Below are positions 36,438 to 44,607 of a stretch of DNA of 64,000 bases, one piece after another. Both the position numbers and the translations under genes were made by a program. The stretch is from an uncultured Ruminococcus sp. (GTDB lineage Bacteria; Bacillota; Clostridia; Oscillospirales; Acutalibacteraceae). The notes beneath the pieces were generated by a model. That model worked only from the letters and a program-made list of their open reading frames with translations, did not search any database and had not been told where the DNA came from. Numbering within the stretch: the stretch's first letter is position 1; every line of letters starts with the position of its first letter. The stretch lies in assembly GCA_902765625.1 (NCBI GenBank), contig CACXAO010000010.1, forward strand, positions 22,400-86,399. Reading direction: 5' to 3'.

Positions 36438-36977
36438 TCAAATCAGCTTTGCGATATCCGCTTCTATATCCTTTGGCGGACAGGTCGGGTTGTAGCGCTT
36501 AACCACGCTGCCCTCTCTGTCTACAAGGAACTTTGTGAAATTCCACTTTATGTCGGCTGCCGCCTTGGCGGTCGTGCTCATTTTGGCAATCGCCTTCATA
36601 GCGAGCTTGTTTTTAACGCCCTTTACCTCCTCGGTCGGCGCCTGCGCCTTGAGGAAGGTGTAGAGCGGAAGCTCGTTTTCGCCGTTTACCTCAGCCTTCG
36701 CCATCTGGTCGAACTGCGTTTTGAACCGCGCGGTGCAGAACTCGTGGATCTCATCGTCCGTACCCGACGCCTGATTGGCGAACTGGTTGCAGGGAATGTC
36801 GAGCACCTCAAAGCCCTTGTCGTGATACTTCTCATAGAGAGCCTCGATGCCCTCATACTGCGGAGTGAAACCGCAGCCTGTGGCGGTGTTGACAACGAGA
36901 ACCACCCTGCCGCGCCAATCCGCGAGGTCAAGCTCGCCGCCTCTGCGTTTTTTTAGCTTATAATCGTAAAATCCCAT
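36438..36977 (-). CDS. Glutathione peroxidase-family thiol peroxidase
   Basis: This Cys-type peroxidase reduces hydroperoxides. In bacteria of this kind the reductant is usually thioredoxin rather than glutathione, and trxA and trxB follow in the same operon. It has 179 residues. The catalytic set is Cys35 in NTATGCGFTPQY, Gln in CNQFANQ, and Trp-Asn in KWNFTKFLVD. Residue 35 is Cys, not selenocysteine. An ATG nine codons upstream is rejected because AAAGGAGG lies 7 nt before ATG 36977. The promoter is overlapped by a perfect dyad, suggesting redox control. Confidence 0.93.
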   Translation of the reverse strand: MGFYDYKLKKRRGGELDLADWRGRVVLVVNTATGCGFTPQYEGIEALYEKYHDKGFEVLDIPCNQFANQASGTDDEIHEFCTARFKTQFDQMAKAEVNGENELPLYTFLKAQAPTEEVKGVKNKLAMKAIAKMSTTAKAAADIKWNFTKFLVDREGSVVKRYNPTCPPKDIEADIAKLI

Positions 36978-37002
36978 TTCTCTGCCTCCTTTAATTGTGT
37001 TC

Positions 37003-37026
37003 AATTAGATTGTATCAAATCTAATT
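37003..37026. promoter_or_regulatory. perfect dyad over the gpx-trxA-trxB -10 region (candidate operator)
   Basis: AATTAGATT, 6 nt, AATCTAATT is a 9-6-9 perfect inverted repeat. It covers the -10 box and the expected transcription start of the peroxide-defence operon. The symmetry is seen directly; the identity of the regulator (MarR/OhrR, Fur/PerR or other) is not known. Confidence 0.6.
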
Positions 37027-37037
37027 TCATTTGTCAA
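37009..37037 (-). promoter_or_regulatory. promoter of gpx-trxA-trxB
   Basis: The minus strand reads a perfect TTGACA, a 17-nt spacer and TACAAT. It is about 30 nt upstream of the gpx ATG and overlaps the dyad at 37003-37026. Confidence 0.8.
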
Positions 37038-37123
37038 TAGTATTATGCAAAAATTTTCGTAAAATAAACAAGAGGTCTGACGAAACCGCCAAACCTCTCC
37101 ACTTGCGCTGTTTAATTGTATTG

Positions 37124-37681
37124 CTACGCCCACGGATTTGTGCTCTCGGGCGGTCTGATTCCGACCAGAATGAACTGCTCCCAAAGGTACCACTTGCCGT
37201 CCTTGGCGAGCCTGAGCTGCACCTGACGCGGACTGTCGGCTCCGCCCGAACGGATATGAAGCGTGGCGTAGTTCTCGTTCTGATAGGAATAGGGGTTTTC
37301 GCTGACACGGACGCGGTACGGCTCCGAGGGCAGGTAGTCGTTCTGCGGAGTCGCGCCCTCAAAGTACGATCGCGGAACATAGTCGCCGTCGCGGAAGCGG
37401 TCTACGATAAAGCTCTTGTCGTAGCCGCTGAGAGGTCGCGGACCTCTGAGGTACTCGATCATCGAAAGGGACAAATCGGGGTCTTCGGGATAATAGCAGA
37501 ACGCGAGCACCGTGAGCGCCGCGGTATCGAACGGCGTTTTCAGACGCGCCTGCGGAAGCGCGATGAACTCCTCAAAGCTCTCGGGAAGGCGGTCAAAAAC
37601 GATTTCCTCGGTGCGGCTGCCGCCCGAAGAATAACCCGACGGCTTTTGAGCTGATTTGTTAACGCTGTCAAAAAGTCCCAT
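37124..37681 (-). CDS. conserved-looking hypothetical protein, cytoplasmic
   Basis: I do not recognise this 185-residue protein. It has no signal peptide, membrane helix or obvious catalytic motif. The first 25 residues are polar and Ser/Gly rich, and the remainder reads as a compact mixed fold with many aromatics (FCYYPEDPDL, KDGKWYLWEQFILVGIRPP). The start at 37681 (MGLFDSVNK) has AAGGAGG 9 nt upstream; an ATG 17 codons earlier lacks this. A good promoter precedes it and it appears monocistronic. The upstream dyad-controlled gpx operon lies downstream of it on the same strand. A functional link is unproven. Confidence 0.8.
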   Translation of the reverse strand: MGLFDSVNKSAQKPSGYSSGGSRTEEIVFDRLPESFEEFIALPQARLKTPFDTAALTVLAFCYYPEDPDLSLSMIEYLRGPRPLSGYDKSFIVDRFRDGDYVPRSYFEGATPQNDYLPSEPYRVRVSENPYSYQNENYATLHIRSGGADSPRQVQLRLAKDGKWYLWEQFILVGIRPPESTNPWA

Positions 37682-37723
37682 CTGCCAATTCCTCCTTATA
37701 TAGTTCTCATTTTTTACATCTAT

Positions 37724-37752
37724 ATTGTACAATAAAACCGCGCGAAAATCAA
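37724..37752 (-). promoter_or_regulatory. promoter of the hypothetical gene at 37124-37681
   Basis: The minus strand reads TTGATT, a 17-nt spacer and TACAAT, about 40 nt upstream of the start codon. Confidence 0.7.
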
Positions 37753-37884
37753 CCGTCTAATCGAGAAACCCGAATTTATTCGCATATTAAGCCAAGTCTG
37801 CGCAAATCTGCGGCCGTGAACACGTAAAACACGCAGAAATTTTCAAAAGGGCGCATTTTAAAGAATAAAAAATACAAAAACACC

Positions 37885-37913
37885 TTGTAAACATTTTGAA
37901 TTTATGTTACAAT
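37885..37913 (+). promoter_or_regulatory. promoter of the flavodiiron protein gene
   Basis: TTGTAA, a 17-nt spacer and TACAAT preceded by TATGT (extended -10) end 46 nt before the ATG at 37960. Confidence 0.7.
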
Positions 37914-37959
37914 TTAAGAAATATATATCCATATCAAAAATGAAAGTGAGGAAAAACCT

Positions 37960-39750
37960 ATGGAAATTACCAAAGACATCCGCTATGTGGGCGTTAACGA
38001 CCACAAAATCGATTTGTTTGAGGGTCAGTACGACGTTCCCAACGGCATGGCGTACAACTCCTACGTTATCCTTGACAGCAAAACCGCCGTCATGGACACC
38101 GTTGACCGCAACTTTACCCACGAATGGCTCAACAACCTCGAGGAAGCCCTCGGAGAGCGCAAGCCCGACTACCTCGTCGTTCAGCACATGGAGCCCGACC
38201 ACTCCGCGAACATCTTCAACTTCATGAAGAATTATCCCGACGCGACCATCGTTTCGAGCGCAAAGGCGTTCAACATGATGCAGAACTTCTTCGGCACTCA
38301 GTTTGAGGACAGAAGGATCGTCGTAGGCGAGGGCGACACGCTTGAGCTCGGCGAACACACCCTCACCTTCGTCACCGCTCCGATGGTTCACTGGCCCGAG
38401 GTCATCGTCACCTACGACAGCAAGGACAAGGTTCTCTTCTCCGCAGACGGCTTCGGCAAGTTCGGCGCTCTCGACGTTGACGAGGACTGGGCATGCGAGG
38501 CAAGACGCTACTACATCGGCATCGTAGGCAAGTACGGCGCTCAGGTTCAGAACCTGCTCAAGAAAGCCGCCAAGCTCGACATTCAGATCATCTGTCCGCT
38601 TCACGGCCCCGTTCTCACCGAGAATCTCGGCTACTACCTCGATCTCTACAACACATGGTCAAGCTACGGCGTTGAGACCGAAGGCATTATGATCGCCTAC
38701 ACCTCCGTTTACGGCAACACCAAAAAGGCGGTTGAGCTGCTCGCCGAGAAGCTCCGCGTCAAGGGCTGCCCGAAGGTAGTTGTAAACGACCTCGCTCGCG
38801 AGGATATGGCTGAGTGCGTTGAGGACGCGTTCCGCTACGGCAGGATCGTTCTCGCAACCACCACCTACAACGCCGAGATCTTCCCGTTCATGCGCGAATT
38901 TATCAACCACCTCACCGAGCGCAACTTCCAAAACAAGACCATCGGTCTTATAGAAAACGGCTCATGGGCTCCTCTCGCGGCAAAGACCATGAAGAAGATG
39001 CTCGAGGGCTGCAAGAACCTCGAATTTACCGACACCACCGTCCGCATCATGTCAGCGCTCAACGACCAGAGCAAGGAACAGCTCGAAAACCTCGCTAACG
39101 AGCTCTGCAAGGACTACCTCGCCCAGCACGACGAGACCGCCGACAAAAACGACCTCACCGCGCTGTTTAACATCGGCTACGGTCTGTATGTAGTCACCTC
39201 GAACGACGGCAAGAAGGACAACGGCCTTATCGTAAACACCGTCACTCAGGTCACCAACTCCCCCAACCGCATCGCGGTCTGCATCAACAAGCAGAACTAC
39301 TCGCACCATGTTATCAAGAACACGGGCGTTATGAACGTCAACTGTCTCTCGGTTGAGGCTCCGTTCAAGGTATTCGAGACCTTCGGCTTCCAGAGCGGCA
39401 GAAACGTCGACAAGTTCAAGGACTGCGAGCCTCTCCGCTCGGACAACGGCCTTGTTTTCCTGCCCAAGTACATCAACTCGTTCATGTCGCTCAAGGTTGA
39501 GAGCTACATCGACCTCGACACCCACGGAATGTTCATCTGCACCGTCACCGAGGCGAGAGTTACCTCCGACAAGGAGACCATGACCTACACCTACTACCAG
39601 AACAACGTTAAGCCCAAGCCCCAGACAGACGGCAAAAAGGGCTGGGTCTGCAAGGTCTGCGGCTACATCTATGAGGGTGAGGACCTTCCCGAGGACTTCA
39701 TCTGTCCGCTCTGCAAGCACGGCGTTGCCGATTTTGAACCGATTGAATAA
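37960..39750 (+). CDS. Multidomain flavodiiron protein (diiron, flavodoxin, flavin reductase, rubredoxin)
   Basis: Flavodiiron proteins reduce O2 to water and/or NO to N2O, protecting anaerobes. The 596 residues hold four modules. A lactamase-fold diiron domain occupies about 1-240, with likely ligands H76, E78, D80, H144, D163 and H215. A flavodoxin domain starts at about 243 (YTSVYGNTKKA). A flavin-reductase-like FMN domain covers about 405-555, and a C-terminal rubredoxin has Cys pairs C-K-V-C and C-P-L-C. The fusion supplies its own electron-transfer chain. GAGG lies about 10 nt before the ATG. It is monocistronic and ends at a good terminator. Confidence 0.93.
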   Translation: MEITKDIRYVGVNDHKIDLFEGQYDVPNGMAYNSYVILDSKTAVMDTVDRNFTHEWLNNLEEALGERKPDYLVVQHMEPDHSANIFNFMKNYPDATIVSSAKAFNMMQNFFGTQFEDRRIVVGEGDTLELGEHTLTFVTAPMVHWPEVIVTYDSKDKVLFSADGFGKFGALDVDEDWACEARRYYIGIVGKYGAQVQNLLKKAAKLDIQIICPLHGPVLTENLGYYLDLYNTWSSYGVETEGIMIAYTSVYGNTKKAVELLAEKLRVKGCPKVVVNDLAREDMAECVEDAFRYGRIVLATTTYNAEIFPFMREFINHLTERNFQNKTIGLIENGSWAPLAAKTMKKMLEGCKNLEFTDTTVRIMSALNDQSKEQLENLANELCKDYLAQHDETADKNDLTALFNIGYGLYVVTSNDGKKDNGLIVNTVTQVTNSPNRIAVCINKQNYSHHVIKNTGVMNVNCLSVEAPFKVFETFGFQSGRNVDKFKDCEPLRSDNGLVFLPKYINSFMSLKVESYIDLDTHGMFICTVTEARVTSDKETMTYTYYQNNVKPKPQTDGKKGWVCKVCGYIYEGEDLPEDFICPLCKHGVADFEPIE

Positions 39751-39767
39751 AACAAAACGCATAACAA

Positions 39768-39800
39768 AAGACCGACGCAGCCGCGCCGGTCTTGTTTTTT
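39768..39800. terminator. bidirectional terminator between the flavodiiron gene and cotH
   Basis: Arms AAGACCG (39768-39774) and CGGTCTT (39787-39793) are followed by GTTTTTT on plus and TTTGTTATG on minus. The two genes are convergent. Confidence 0.75.
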
Positions 39801-39810
39801 GCTTACTATT

Positions 39811-41814
39811 CTACCAGACCCAGAATTTGGAGCCTGTAACGCCTGTGCCCGTAAGCTCCGCGAGGTACTTCTGAACGCAGGTAGCGTCGAGAACGTTCAC
39901 CTCGCCGTCGCCGTTTACGTCGGCTGCAAAGAGCGAACGCCTGTCGGGCGCGGTCACCTCGGCGGCGATCTTCTGCGATTCGGTAACGTCGTTTACGTCT
40001 ATCCCACCGCTGCTGTCGGCGTCGCCCATTGTTACAAAGTCGAACTCATAGCTCTCGCCGTACTGCGCGGACAGCCACGCTGCGCGGCTGTAGCACCAGT
40101 CGGCGGCGTAGTTATACATATCGGTATAGTCGCGCTGATTGTAGGTCATGGAGTGCTTGCTCAGCTTGACGCCGCTCTCGTCGATCGTGAACGAGAGGTT
40201 GTCGAGGGTGGTGTGGTCGGCGACCCAGTCGCTCGTCTTTATCAGCCATCCGCTCGTGTAGTTCATGGCGGCGCTGTCGGTCAGCAGATTGCGGTACTCG
40301 CTGATCGTGTACATCTCGCTCTCGATCTTCGCGCTCGGGAAGATGCCGTAGAAGTTGTAGAGCGCGGGAATGAACTTCTCGAACCAGATCCTCGGCGCGG
40401 CTTCCTGAACCTCGGTGTTCTGCGCGATTCGCGCCATGATGTTGGTCGGGGTCTTTGTGCCCGTCGGAGTGCCCTTGTAGCGGCACCACCAGCCCGTAGG
40501 CTCCTCGTAGTCGGTTACGCCGATGCTGCGCAGATCGCGCGATACGCCTGTCGCGTTGCCGAGGGAGTTGTCGTAGTCCCACACGGGCGAGCCGTAGAAT
40601 TTATACTTGCCGTTTTCGTCGGGCTTGAAGGTGAAGAACGTGCTCGAAACGCCGCTGTCCCAATTCTTGCCAAGCTCGTTGATAAGATACAGCTTTGTGA
40701 CCGACTCAACGTCGGCGTAATCCGAAAGGTTCATCAGCTTTGAGGCTGTCGCGTTGTAGAACTTGTCGAACTTGCTCTTTACATACGCCTTGACCTCGTC
40801 GTAATACGGCTGACCGGCCTCGATTTTGGGAGATTTGATGGTGAGCTTCAAGCCCTTTGTGCTGACGTAGTAATCTCCGTCGCCTGCGCTCGCGTCGACC
40901 TCGGCGATAAACGGGAAGTCGTCCCTGAGCGTGCCGTCCTCGTTGAGATAGCCCTCGTCGTCAACGTCGGCGACAAGACTGCCTGCCTCGACCTTCTCGC
41001 ACACCAGGTAGCTGCCCCAGTAGAAGCCGTTTACATAGAAATCCACAAAACGCGAATCGGAGGCGTAAGGCATACCCACCGCGTCAGAGAGGTCGTAGAG
41101 AACACGGTTGCGCGCAAGCGAATCGTCCTGATAATTGGCGAGGATGGAGTATTTCTTGTTCTTCTCCATGCCGGCTACGCTGACCTTCTTGTCGTAGGTG
41201 ATGTTGTAGCCCTTCTTCGGCTTGCCCCACGAGGTGTTGCCCCTGCCCTTTATCTTCTTTACCGGGGTGTTGTCGATTTTGCCGTCGGGAGTTACTATCG
41301 CGCCTGTCGCGGTCGCCTTGCGCTCCTTGTCGGCATTGAGGTAGGTCATAAGGTCGGTGCCGCTGCCGTCGGCGTCGCTGTTGTTGATGTAGACCGCCGC
41401 CTCAGCGCCGGACTTCATGACCCTGAGCGTATAGCTTGAACCGTCAGCGCTGACGGCATAGCTCTCGTTTGTTTTGTACGGAACAGACTCCGTGGTCTGC
41501 GAAGCGATGCTCACTCCGTTTACCGTGACGCTGCCGGCAAAGCCGTTGAAAACGTCGATGGTGTCGCCGTCCGCGGACGACGGCAGAAAGAAATATTTTT
41601 CATCCGGATCAGGCTCGTTGAAGTCCTCGTCGTGAACGCTCTGCCACTTCTGCCACGCCTCTCCGTCGGAGGAACCGAGAACTGCGTGCACATAAAGCGC
41701 TTCGGAGGTGGTAAATCCGGTTGGTTTTCCGCTCTCTGCGGCTGACGCGGCGCACACAGGCAGCGCGCTAAGCAGCAGTACGGTTGTCAAAATTAACGCC
41801 AATACTTTTTTCAT
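39811..41814 (-). CDS. Secreted CotH-kinase family protein with C-terminal type I dockerin
   Basis: This is an exported protein of 667 residues. A signal peptide covers about 1-26. A polar N-terminal part is followed by a CotH domain from about 170, with RGNTSWGKPKKGY at 191-203 and a DYDNSLGN motif further on. Residues 594-667 contain two calcium-binding repeats (DADSSGGIDVNDVTESQKIAAE and DVNGDGEVNVLD, each followed by a helix), the hallmark of dockerin I. The dockerin predicts docking to a cohesin scaffold at the cell surface. CotH proteins are atypical protein kinases in spore coats; the role on a scaffold is unknown. No cohesin or carbohydrate-active gene is nearby. Confidence 0.92.
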   Translation of the reverse strand: MKKVLALILTTVLLLSALPVCAASAAESGKPTGFTTSEALYVHAVLGSSDGEAWQKWQSVHDEDFNEPDPDEKYFFLPSSADGDTIDVFNGFAGSVTVNGVSIASQTTESVPYKTNESYAVSADGSSYTLRVMKSGAEAAVYINNSDADGSGTDLMTYLNADKERKATATGAIVTPDGKIDNTPVKKIKGRGNTSWGKPKKGYNITYDKKVSVAGMEKNKKYSILANYQDDSLARNRVLYDLSDAVGMPYASDSRFVDFYVNGFYWGSYLVCEKVEAGSLVADVDDEGYLNEDGTLRDDFPFIAEVDASAGDGDYYVSTKGLKLTIKSPKIEAGQPYYDEVKAYVKSKFDKFYNATASKLMNLSDYADVESVTKLYLINELGKNWDSGVSSTFFTFKPDENGKYKFYGSPVWDYDNSLGNATGVSRDLRSIGVTDYEEPTGWWCRYKGTPTGTKTPTNIMARIAQNTEVQEAAPRIWFEKFIPALYNFYGIFPSAKIESEMYTISEYRNLLTDSAAMNYTSGWLIKTSDWVADHTTLDNLSFTIDESGVKLSKHSMTYNQRDYTDMYNYAADWCYSRAAWLSAQYGESYEFDFVTMGDADSSGGIDVNDVTESQKIAAEVTAPDRRSLFAADVNGDGEVNVLDATCVQKYLAELTGTGVTGSKFWVW

Positions 41815-41837
41815 TTAAATTCCCCCTTTATGCCTGA

Positions 41838-41866
41838 ATTATAACACAAAATCCTACCCTAATCAA
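41838..41866 (-). promoter_or_regulatory. promoter of cotH-dockerin
   Basis: The minus strand reads TTGATT, a 17-nt spacer and a perfect TATAAT preceded by TGTGT, about 25 nt before the start codon. Confidence 0.75.
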
Positions 41867-41878
41867 TAATAAAAAACG

Positions 41879-41907
41879 TTGAAAATATACTTGTTATATG
41901 CTAAAAT
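41879..41907 (+). promoter_or_regulatory. promoter of glpK and the hydrolase
   Basis: TTGAAA, a 17-nt spacer and TAAAAT preceded by TATGC. The expected transcription start near 41914 leaves a leader of about 25 nt to ATG 41939, which argues against the upstream ATG at 41924. It lies back to back with the cotH promoter, only 12 nt apart. Confidence 0.75.
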
Positions 41908-41938
41908 GGAAGGTGAAATTATTATGGCAGGTGGGCGT

Positions 41939-43429
41939 ATGAAAAAGTACATTCTGGCTCTCGACGAGGGCACAACAAGCGCGCGAAGCATACTCTTTGA
42001 CAGGAACCAAAACGTCGTCAGCGTTTCGCAGCACGAGCTTCCGCAGATTTTCCCTCATGCGGGCTGGGTCGAGCAAAATCCGATGGACATCTACGCCAAC
42101 CAGTACGCCTCGATGACCGAATGCGTGGCTAAAAGCGGAGTTTCTCCCGACGAGATCGCCGGAGTGGGCATCACCAACCAGCGCGAAACCGCGATCGTCT
42201 GGGAGAAGAGCACCGGCAAGCCCGTTTACAACGCCATCGTTTGGCAGTGCCGCCGCACCGCCGATATCTGCGACAGGCTCGTCAAGGACGGACACAGCGA
42301 CTATATCCAACAGGCGACCGGGCTTAAAGCCGACGCGTATTTCAGCGCGACGAAGATAAAGTGGATACTCGACAACGTTCCCGGCGCGCGCGAAAAGGCT
42401 GAAAAAGGCGAGCTGCTTTTCGGCACCGTCGACACATGGCTTGTGTGGAAGCTGACCGGCGGCAGGGTTCACGTGACCGACCGCACCAACGCCTCGCGCA
42501 CAATGCTGTATAATATTCACACGCTTTCGTGGGATAATAAGCTCTGCGAGCTGCTGGGGATTCCGATGTGCATGCTGCCCGAGGTAAAGAGCAGCAGCGA
42601 GATCTACGGCGAAACCGAACTGATGGGCGCAAAGGTTCCGATCTGCGGAATCGCCGGCGACCAGCAGGCGGCGCTTTTCGGGCAGGGGTGCTTCGGCGCA
42701 GGCGACATGAAGATCACCTACGGCACGGGCTGCTTCCTGCTTTCGAACACCGGAAACGAGCCTGTGCAGAGCCGTCACGGATTGCTCACCACCATTGCCG
42801 CGACAGAGAAAGACCGCGAAGTTGAGTACGCGCTTGAGGGCAGCGTTTTCACCGGCGGCGCTGTTGTTCAGTGGCTGCGCGACGGTCTGAGACTTATCGC
42901 CGACGCCAAGGACACCGACTACTTTGCCCGGAAGGTCAAGAGCAGCAACGGCGTTTATGTGGTTCCGGCGTTTTCGGGTCTCGGCGCGCCGCACTGGAAC
43001 ATGAGAGCAAGAGGAATCATCACCGGGCTGACGATGGGCAGCACGCGCGAGCATATCATACGCGCCGCGCTTGAATCGATCGCCTACCAGACCGCCGACG
43101 TTATCGCCGCGATGGGCAGCGACACCGGCAGGAAAATCTCCTGTCTGCGCGCTGACGGCGGCGCTTCGGCAAACAACTTCCTCATGCAGTTCCAGTCGGA
43201 TATCGCGGACACACAGGTCATCCGTCCGAGTCAGAAGGAGGCCACCGCGGCAGGCGCGGCGTTCCTCGCCGGACTTGCGGTCGGATTCTGGCAGAGCCGC
43301 GAGGAAATCATGCGGAACGCCTCGGCAGAGAGCGTATTCAGACCCGCAATGGACAAAAACGAAAGAGATAAACTGCTCGGCGGCTGGCACCGCGCCGTCA
43401 GAGCCTGTACGGGGGTAACAAATGATTGA
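41939..43429 (+). CDS. glpK: Glycerol kinase
   Basis: Glycerol kinase makes sn-glycerol 3-phosphate from glycerol and ATP. The 496 residues show the FGGY-kinase motifs [43 protein letters not shown] and the C-terminal [18 protein letters not shown]. The ATG at 41939 gives the standard start, with AGGTGGG upstream. An ATG at 41924 lies almost at the transcription start. The loop that carries the HPr-phosphorylated His in enterococcal GlpK reads [14 protein letters not shown] here with no His, so that PTS control is probably missing (from memory of the family). The end overlaps the next gene by 8 nt. Confidence 0.96.
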   Translation: MKKYILALDEGTTSARSILFDRNQNVVSVSQHELPQIFPHAGWVEQNPMDIYANQYASMTECVAKSGVSPDEIAGVGITNQRETAIVWEKSTGKPVYNAIVWQCRRTADICDRLVKDGHSDYIQQATGLKADAYFSATKIKWILDNVPGAREKAEKGELLFGTVDTWLVWKLTGGRVHVTDRTNASRTMLYNIHTLSWDNKLCELLGIPMCMLPEVKSSSEIYGETELMGAKVPICGIAGDQQAALFGQGCFGAGDMKITYGTGCFLLSNTGNEPVQSRHGLLTTIAATEKDREVEYALEGSVFTGGAVVQWLRDGLRLIADAKDTDYFARKVKSSNGVYVVPAFSGLGAPHWNMRARGIITGLTMGSTREHIIRAALESIAYQTADVIAAMGSDTGRKISCLRADGGASANNFLMQFQSDIADTQVIRPSQKEATAAGAAFLAGLAVGFWQSREEIMRNASAESVFRPAMDKNERDKLLGGWHRAVRACTGVTND

Positions 43430-44324
43430 CGTAATTGAAAAACGCTTTCCGTCAGCGGACGAAAAGCACGAGCTGTACGCAAGAATATACGTGCCCGAGG
43501 GCGAAATAAAGGGACTGTTCCACGTCGTCCACGGCATGATCGAGCACATAGGCAGATACGACGGCTTTATGCGGACTATGGCCGAAAACGGCTGGCTCTG
43601 CTACGGCTACGACAACCTCGGCCACGGCAAAACCGCCGCCGACAGCAGCGAGCTTGGCTTTATGGGCGGCTACCGCTACCTTCTCGCGGACGTGCGCCGC
43701 TTCACCGCCGAGATGAAAAACGAGTACGGCGACGACCTCACCTGCATTCTGATGGGTCACAGCATGGGCTCGTTTATCGCGCGCTGCACCTTTACGAACA
43801 AGCTGTGGGACAAGCTTATCATCATGGGAACCGCGGGTCCCAACCCTGCGGCGTACATGGGCACCTCGCTGCTCGACCGCCTGATCGCCGCAAAGGGCAA
43901 GAGGTATATTTCGAAAACCATCGAAAAAATGATGTTCGGCACCTACAACAACCACTTCGACGAGGAGGACGCTCACGCGTGGCTCAGCAGCATCAAGGAA
44001 ACGCGCGACCTCTATCATGCCGACCGCTACTGCGCCTTTCACTTCTGCGTTGACTCGATGAACGACCTGCTGCAGATGCTGCTTATCTGCAACCGCAAGG
44101 CGTGGTACTGCCGCGAGGAGCTTAACGCGCCGATCATCCTGCTCTCGGGTGAGGAGGATCCCGTAGGCAACTACGGAAAGGGCGTTCAGGAGGTTTTCAA
44201 GCGGCTGATCAAGCACGGCAAAAACGCGCAGATCAAGCTCTACCCCAACTGCCGCCACGAAATTCTCAACGACACCTGCCGCGACGAGGTAATAAGGGAT
44301 ATTCTGGTCTTTGTCGACAGATAA
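43422..44324 (+). CDS. Alpha/beta hydrolase, monoacylglycerol-lipase/lysophospholipase type
   Basis: This is a 300-residue cytoplasmic serine hydrolase. The lid/oxyanion region is [17 protein letters not shown], the nucleophile is S114 in GHSMGS, and the likely acid and base are D246 (SGEEDPVG) and H279 (NCRHEILND). The pattern fits the MGLL/serine aminopeptidase S33 group. Its ATG lies 8 nt inside glpK, so the two are coupled. Hydrolysis of monoacylglycerol or lysophospholipid would release glycerol for GlpK or fatty acid for re-use. The substrate is inferred from context only. Confidence 0.88.
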   Translation: MIDVIEKRFPSADEKHELYARIYVPEGEIKGLFHVVHGMIEHIGRYDGFMRTMAENGWLCYGYDNLGHGKTAADSSELGFMGGYRYLLADVRRFTAEMKNEYGDDLTCILMGHSMGSFIARCTFTNKLWDKLIIMGTAGPNPAAYMGTSLLDRLIAAKGKRYISKTIEKMMFGTYNNHFDEEDAHAWLSSIKETRDLYHADRYCAFHFCVDSMNDLLQMLLICNRKAWYCREELNAPIILLSGEEDPVGNYGKGVQEVFKRLIKHGKNAQIKLYPNCRHEILNDTCRDEVIRDILVFVDR

Positions 44325-44334
44325 TAATTCCGAT

Positions 44335-44513
44335 AAAAAAGCCTCCCCTTCGAGGGGAGGTGGCTCGGCAAATAAGCCGAGTCGGAAGGGTGGGTTCGGA
44401 AGATGATACTTTTTCAAATGATGTCAGTATGGTAATGAACCTGCCTTTGTCCACACCCTTCAGTCACGCCGCTTTGGGCGGCGCGACAGCTCCCCTCTGA
44501 GGGGAGCCTTTAA
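44335..44513. mobile_element. hairpin-rich MITE-like element
   Basis: This non-coding stretch of about 180 bp has imperfect inverted ends (left AAAGCCTCCCCT, right complement AAAGGCTCCCCT). It contains a chain of hairpins: CCTCCCCT/AGGGGAGG (44343-44360), CTCGGC/GCCGAG, the long-range pair AAGGGTG/CACCCTT (about 44386-44460), GTCACGCCGC/GCGGCGCGAC with one mismatch, and GCTCCCC/GGGGAGC. It lies between the hydrolase stop and a strong terminator. Similar sequences are, in my recollection, widespread in gut Clostridia. There is no transposase and no clear target duplication. Confidence 0.7.
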
Positions 44514-44569
44514 ACGTCAGAATACTATTTTTCTATCATCTGTGCAAATAAGTCATTCTTTCGACAAAC

Positions 44570-44607
44570 AGACGGAAGGGTTCGCCGCCCTTCCGTCTTG
44601 TTTTTTT
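44570..44607 (+). terminator. intrinsic terminator for glpK-hydrolase
   Basis: Perfect 11-nt arms AGACGGAAGGG (44570-44580) and CCCTTCCGTCT (44588-44598) are followed by TGTTTTTTT. It lies about 245 nt after the hydrolase stop with the MITE-like element in between. The T run overlaps the end of the convergent patatin gene. Confidence 0.85.

Noticed and set aside
36978-37004. Nine-codon longer N-terminus of the glutathione peroxidase
   Set aside because: The AAAGGAGG site lies inside this extension at the right distance from ATG 36977, and the promoter's predicted start leaves too little leader for the longer form.
41894-43549. 551-codon minus-strand ORF
   Set aside because: It is the exact antisense of glpK, which has all kinase motifs; the translated sequence has no family features.
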